NCBI RefSeq assembly: GCF_006783905.1
Contig: NZ_VFPE01000004.1
Coordinates: forward strand, 186,001 to 250,000
Reading direction: 5' to 3'
Source: Microbacterium kyungheense
GTDB lineage: Bacteria; Actinomycetota; Actinomycetes; Actinomycetales; Microbacteriaceae
DNA length: 64,000 nucleotides
Position 1 is the stretch's first letter. Every line of letters begins with the position of its first letter. A model generated the notes under the pieces. It had not been told where the DNA came from and did no database searches. It saw only the letters and a program-made list of their open reading frames with translations. Of this stretch, positions 62,412-64,000 are shown piece after piece. The translations under genes were made by a program, and so were the position numbers.

Positions 62412-63302
62412 TCAGCGTGTGAGGCTGTCGACGTAGTCCTGGTTGTCGGCGACCCACTCGGCGACGACGGGGCCGTAGTCGTCGCCGTCGTAGGCGCCGA
62501 ACATGGCGTCCTCGAGCGAGTACAGCAGCTCGTTGTCCATCCGGAACGCCTCCAGCCACGCCGCGACCTCGGGGAACTCGTCCGCGAAGCCCGTCGAGGT
62601 CACCGTGTGGATCCCCTCGGCGTCGCCGAGCAGACCGTCGGGGTCTTCGAGGTCCTTGATCGGGAACGCGTTGTACGCCCAGTGCGGGCGCCACAGCGTC
62701 ACCGCGACGTCGCGCCCGGCATCCATCGCCGCCTGCAGCTCGGTGAGCATCGCCGGCGTCGACGAGGTCACGAACTGCATGCCCTCCAGCCCGTAGCCGG
62801 GGATCACGTCGTTCTGCGTGACGGTCACCAGGCCCGAGCCCGACTCGATGCCCACCAGGCGGTTGCCGAACAGGTCGGCGTTGGCGGCCAGCTCGGTGAG
62901 CGAGTCGATGGGGGCGTCCTCGTTCACCGCGATGGTGAGCTTGGCCTCGTCGTTCCACGCCCCGAGGTCGACGAGGTCGTCGCCGTACGTCTCCATGTAC
63001 TCGGCGTGCGTCAGCGGCAGCCACGTGTCGAGCGTCAGGTCGTAGTCGCCCTTGGCGATGCCGGTGTAGGCGGCAGCCGGGTCGGCGTACACGAGGTCGA
63101 CGGCGTATCCCTCGTCCTCGAGCACCGCCTTCCACAGCTCGGACGCGGCGATGCCCTCGTCCCAGCCGTTGAAGACGGCCACGGTGATGCGGCCCTTCGT
63201 GTCGTCGCCGCCGACTCCGGTCTGGGCGCCGGCGCCGTTCACGAGCAGCGCGGCGGTCCCCGCGAGGGCGAGGCCGGCGGCGATCATGCGTCGCTTCGTC
63301 AT
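62412..63302 (-). CDS. Glycine betaine/choline ABC transporter substrate-binding protein
   Basis: 296 residues with a signal peptide (about 1-27, RRMIAAGLALAGTAALLVNG then AGA). No lipobox is seen. The OpuAC/ProX-type fold is supported by VAVFNGWDEGIAASELWKAV, TLDTWLPLTHAEYM and VTLWRPHWAYNAFPIKDLED, whose tryptophans build the aromatic box for quaternary ammonium groups. It binds glycine betaine, proline betaine or choline. It follows the permease gene by 17 bases and is the last gene of that operon. Confidence 0.9.
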   Translation of the reverse strand: MTKRRMIAAGLALAGTAALLVNGAGAQTGVGGDDTKGRITVAVFNGWDEGIAASELWKAVLEDEGYAVDLVYADPAAAYTGIAKGDYDLTLDTWLPLTHAEYMETYGDDLVDLGAWNDEAKLTIAVNEDAPIDSLTELAANADLFGNRLVGIESGSGLVTVTQNDVIPGYGLEGMQFVTSSTPAMLTELQAAMDAGRDVAVTLWRPHWAYNAFPIKDLEDPDGLLGDAEGIHTVTSTGFADEFPEVAAWLEAFRMDNELLYSLEDAMFGAYDGDDYGPVVAEWVADNQDYVDSLTR

Positions 63303-63319
63303 GTGCGTGTCCTCTCGGT

Positions 63320-64000
63320 TCAGACGGTGACCGGCTGGCGGTCGTCGGCGAGGTCGGGGATGGATGCCGCCGGCTGCGGCTGCTCGACGGCCGGGGACTC
63401 GGCGGTGGCGGCATCCCGCGAGGTCTGCGGCCTGCGCTCGCGCGGCACCGCGAATCCCGACGTCACGCGGTCGAGGATCATCGCGAGGATGACGACCGAC
63501 AGGCCCGCCTCGACGCCCAGGGCGATGTCGATGCGGCTGAGGCTCTGCACGACGGCCCCGCCCAGGCCGCCGGCGCCGACCATGCCGGCGATGACGACCA
63601 TCGACAGGCTCAGCATGATCACCTGGTTGACGCCGGCCATGATGCTGGGCATCGCGAGCGGCAGCTGGATCTGACGCAGGATGCGTCCGGGCGACGCGCC
63701 GAACGCGTGCCCCGCCTCGACGATCTCGGCGTCGACGCCGCGGATGCCGAGCTCGGTGAGGCGCACGCCGGGGGCGAGCGCGAACACGATCGTCGCGACC
63801 ATGCCGGGCACCGGACCCACCCCGAAGATCAGCATCGCGGGGATGAGGTACACGAACGCGGGCATCGTCTGCAGGAAGTCCAGCACCGGACGCAGCACCG
63901 CCGACACCCGGTCGCTGCGCGCGGCCCAGATGCCCAACGGCACGGCGATCGCGATGGCCACGACGGCGGCGAGGATCACGAGGGCCAGCGAGTCCATCGC
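63320..64000 (-). CDS. Glycine betaine ABC transporter permease (partial, 5' end outside window)
   Basis: The visible 3' part gives at least 225 residues of a ProW/OpuAB-type permease. Helices: ALVILAAVVAIAIAVPLGIW, LDFLQTMPAFVYLIPAMLIF, SLSMVVIAGMVGAGGLGGAV. The EAA-like loop is EIVEAGHAFGASPGRILRQI, which docks the ATPase. LQTMP is typical of betaine permeases. The tail (about 185-225) is hydrophilic. An ATPase gene is expected upstream, outside the window. Confidence 0.88.
   Translation of the reverse strand, partial: AMDSLALVILAAVVAIAIAVPLGIWAARSDRVSAVLRPVLDFLQTMPAFVYLIPAMLIFGVGPVPGMVATIVFALAPGVRLTELGIRGVDAEIVEAGHAFGASPGRILRQIQLPLAMPSIMAGVNQVIMLSLSMVVIAGMVGAGGLGGAVVQSLSRIDIALGVEAGLSVVILAMILDRVTSGFAVPRERRPQTSRDAATAESPAVEQPQPAASIPDLADDRQPVTV

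Overview
The window is about 64 kb of very GC-rich DNA. It has tight gene packing, frequent GTG starts, ATGA/GTGA/TGATG overlaps and many probable leaderless promoters (a TANNNT -10 box exactly 6 bases before the start codon). Gene content fits an actinobacterium, most likely a Microbacteriaceae member such as Microbacterium: CebR-type cellobiose operon, SufS-SufU, Kdp with a CebR/LacI-rich sugar repertoire, NCS2 uracil permease. The genus is an inference. No rRNA, tRNA or CRISPR array was seen. The MFS exporter at the left edge and the ProW-like permease at the right edge are cut by the window.

Region by region. 1-5.2 kb: PadR-controlled DHA2 exporter, a NarL-type two-component system and a membrane-anchored protein with an unusual 5' hairpin. 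5.3-9.5 kb: purC, uraA, a P-loop kinase-like gene and a two-domain VOC dioxygenase. 9.7-15.9 kb: cellobiose-type uptake and hydrolysis cluster (cebR, GH1 beta-glucosidase, permeases CebG/CebF, lipoprotein CebE) behind three CebR boxes. 16-25.3 kb: purSQ, a 2-hydroxyacid dehydrogenase, small membrane and FMN-barrel proteins, apt, a GH13 alpha-glucosidase with its LacI-type regulator, an M20 amidohydrolase, a repeat-rich spacer and a VanZ-RDD membrane protein.

25.3-38.5 kb holds potassium homeostasis: KimA-type importer, then (after sufS-sufU) a 27-residue micropeptide, kdpF, A, B, C, D, E and a DUF389 membrane protein translationally coupled to kdpE. A 14-base motif is shared by the upstream regions of kimA and kdp.

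38.5-54.4 kb is an accessory-looking stretch: flavin reductase, TerC, ArsR-SRPBCC-hydrolase operon, two adjacent decayed genes (frameshifted alpha/beta hydrolase, truncated SDR with an amber codon), OsmC-ACT-ArsR operon, GNAT-ACT protein, CGNR regulator with divergent MFS, an AhpD-like pair, two related LysR regulators, VOC and YdeI proteins, and a scar made of an IS256-type transposase piece fused to the tail of a PheS/PheT-like protein.

54.5-64 kb: a secreted TSP3-repeat protein, purL, two very small genes, two tandem paralogous membrane-anchored helical proteins with identical leaderless promoters, a lipid acyltransferase-patatin pair and the end of a glycine betaine ABC transporter.

The purine genes (purC, purS, purQ, purL, apt) and uraA are spread over the window rather than clustered. 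The strongest candidates for something undescribed are the potassium-associated shared motif, the Kdp micropeptide and DUF389 additions, and the tandem coiled-coil paralogs.
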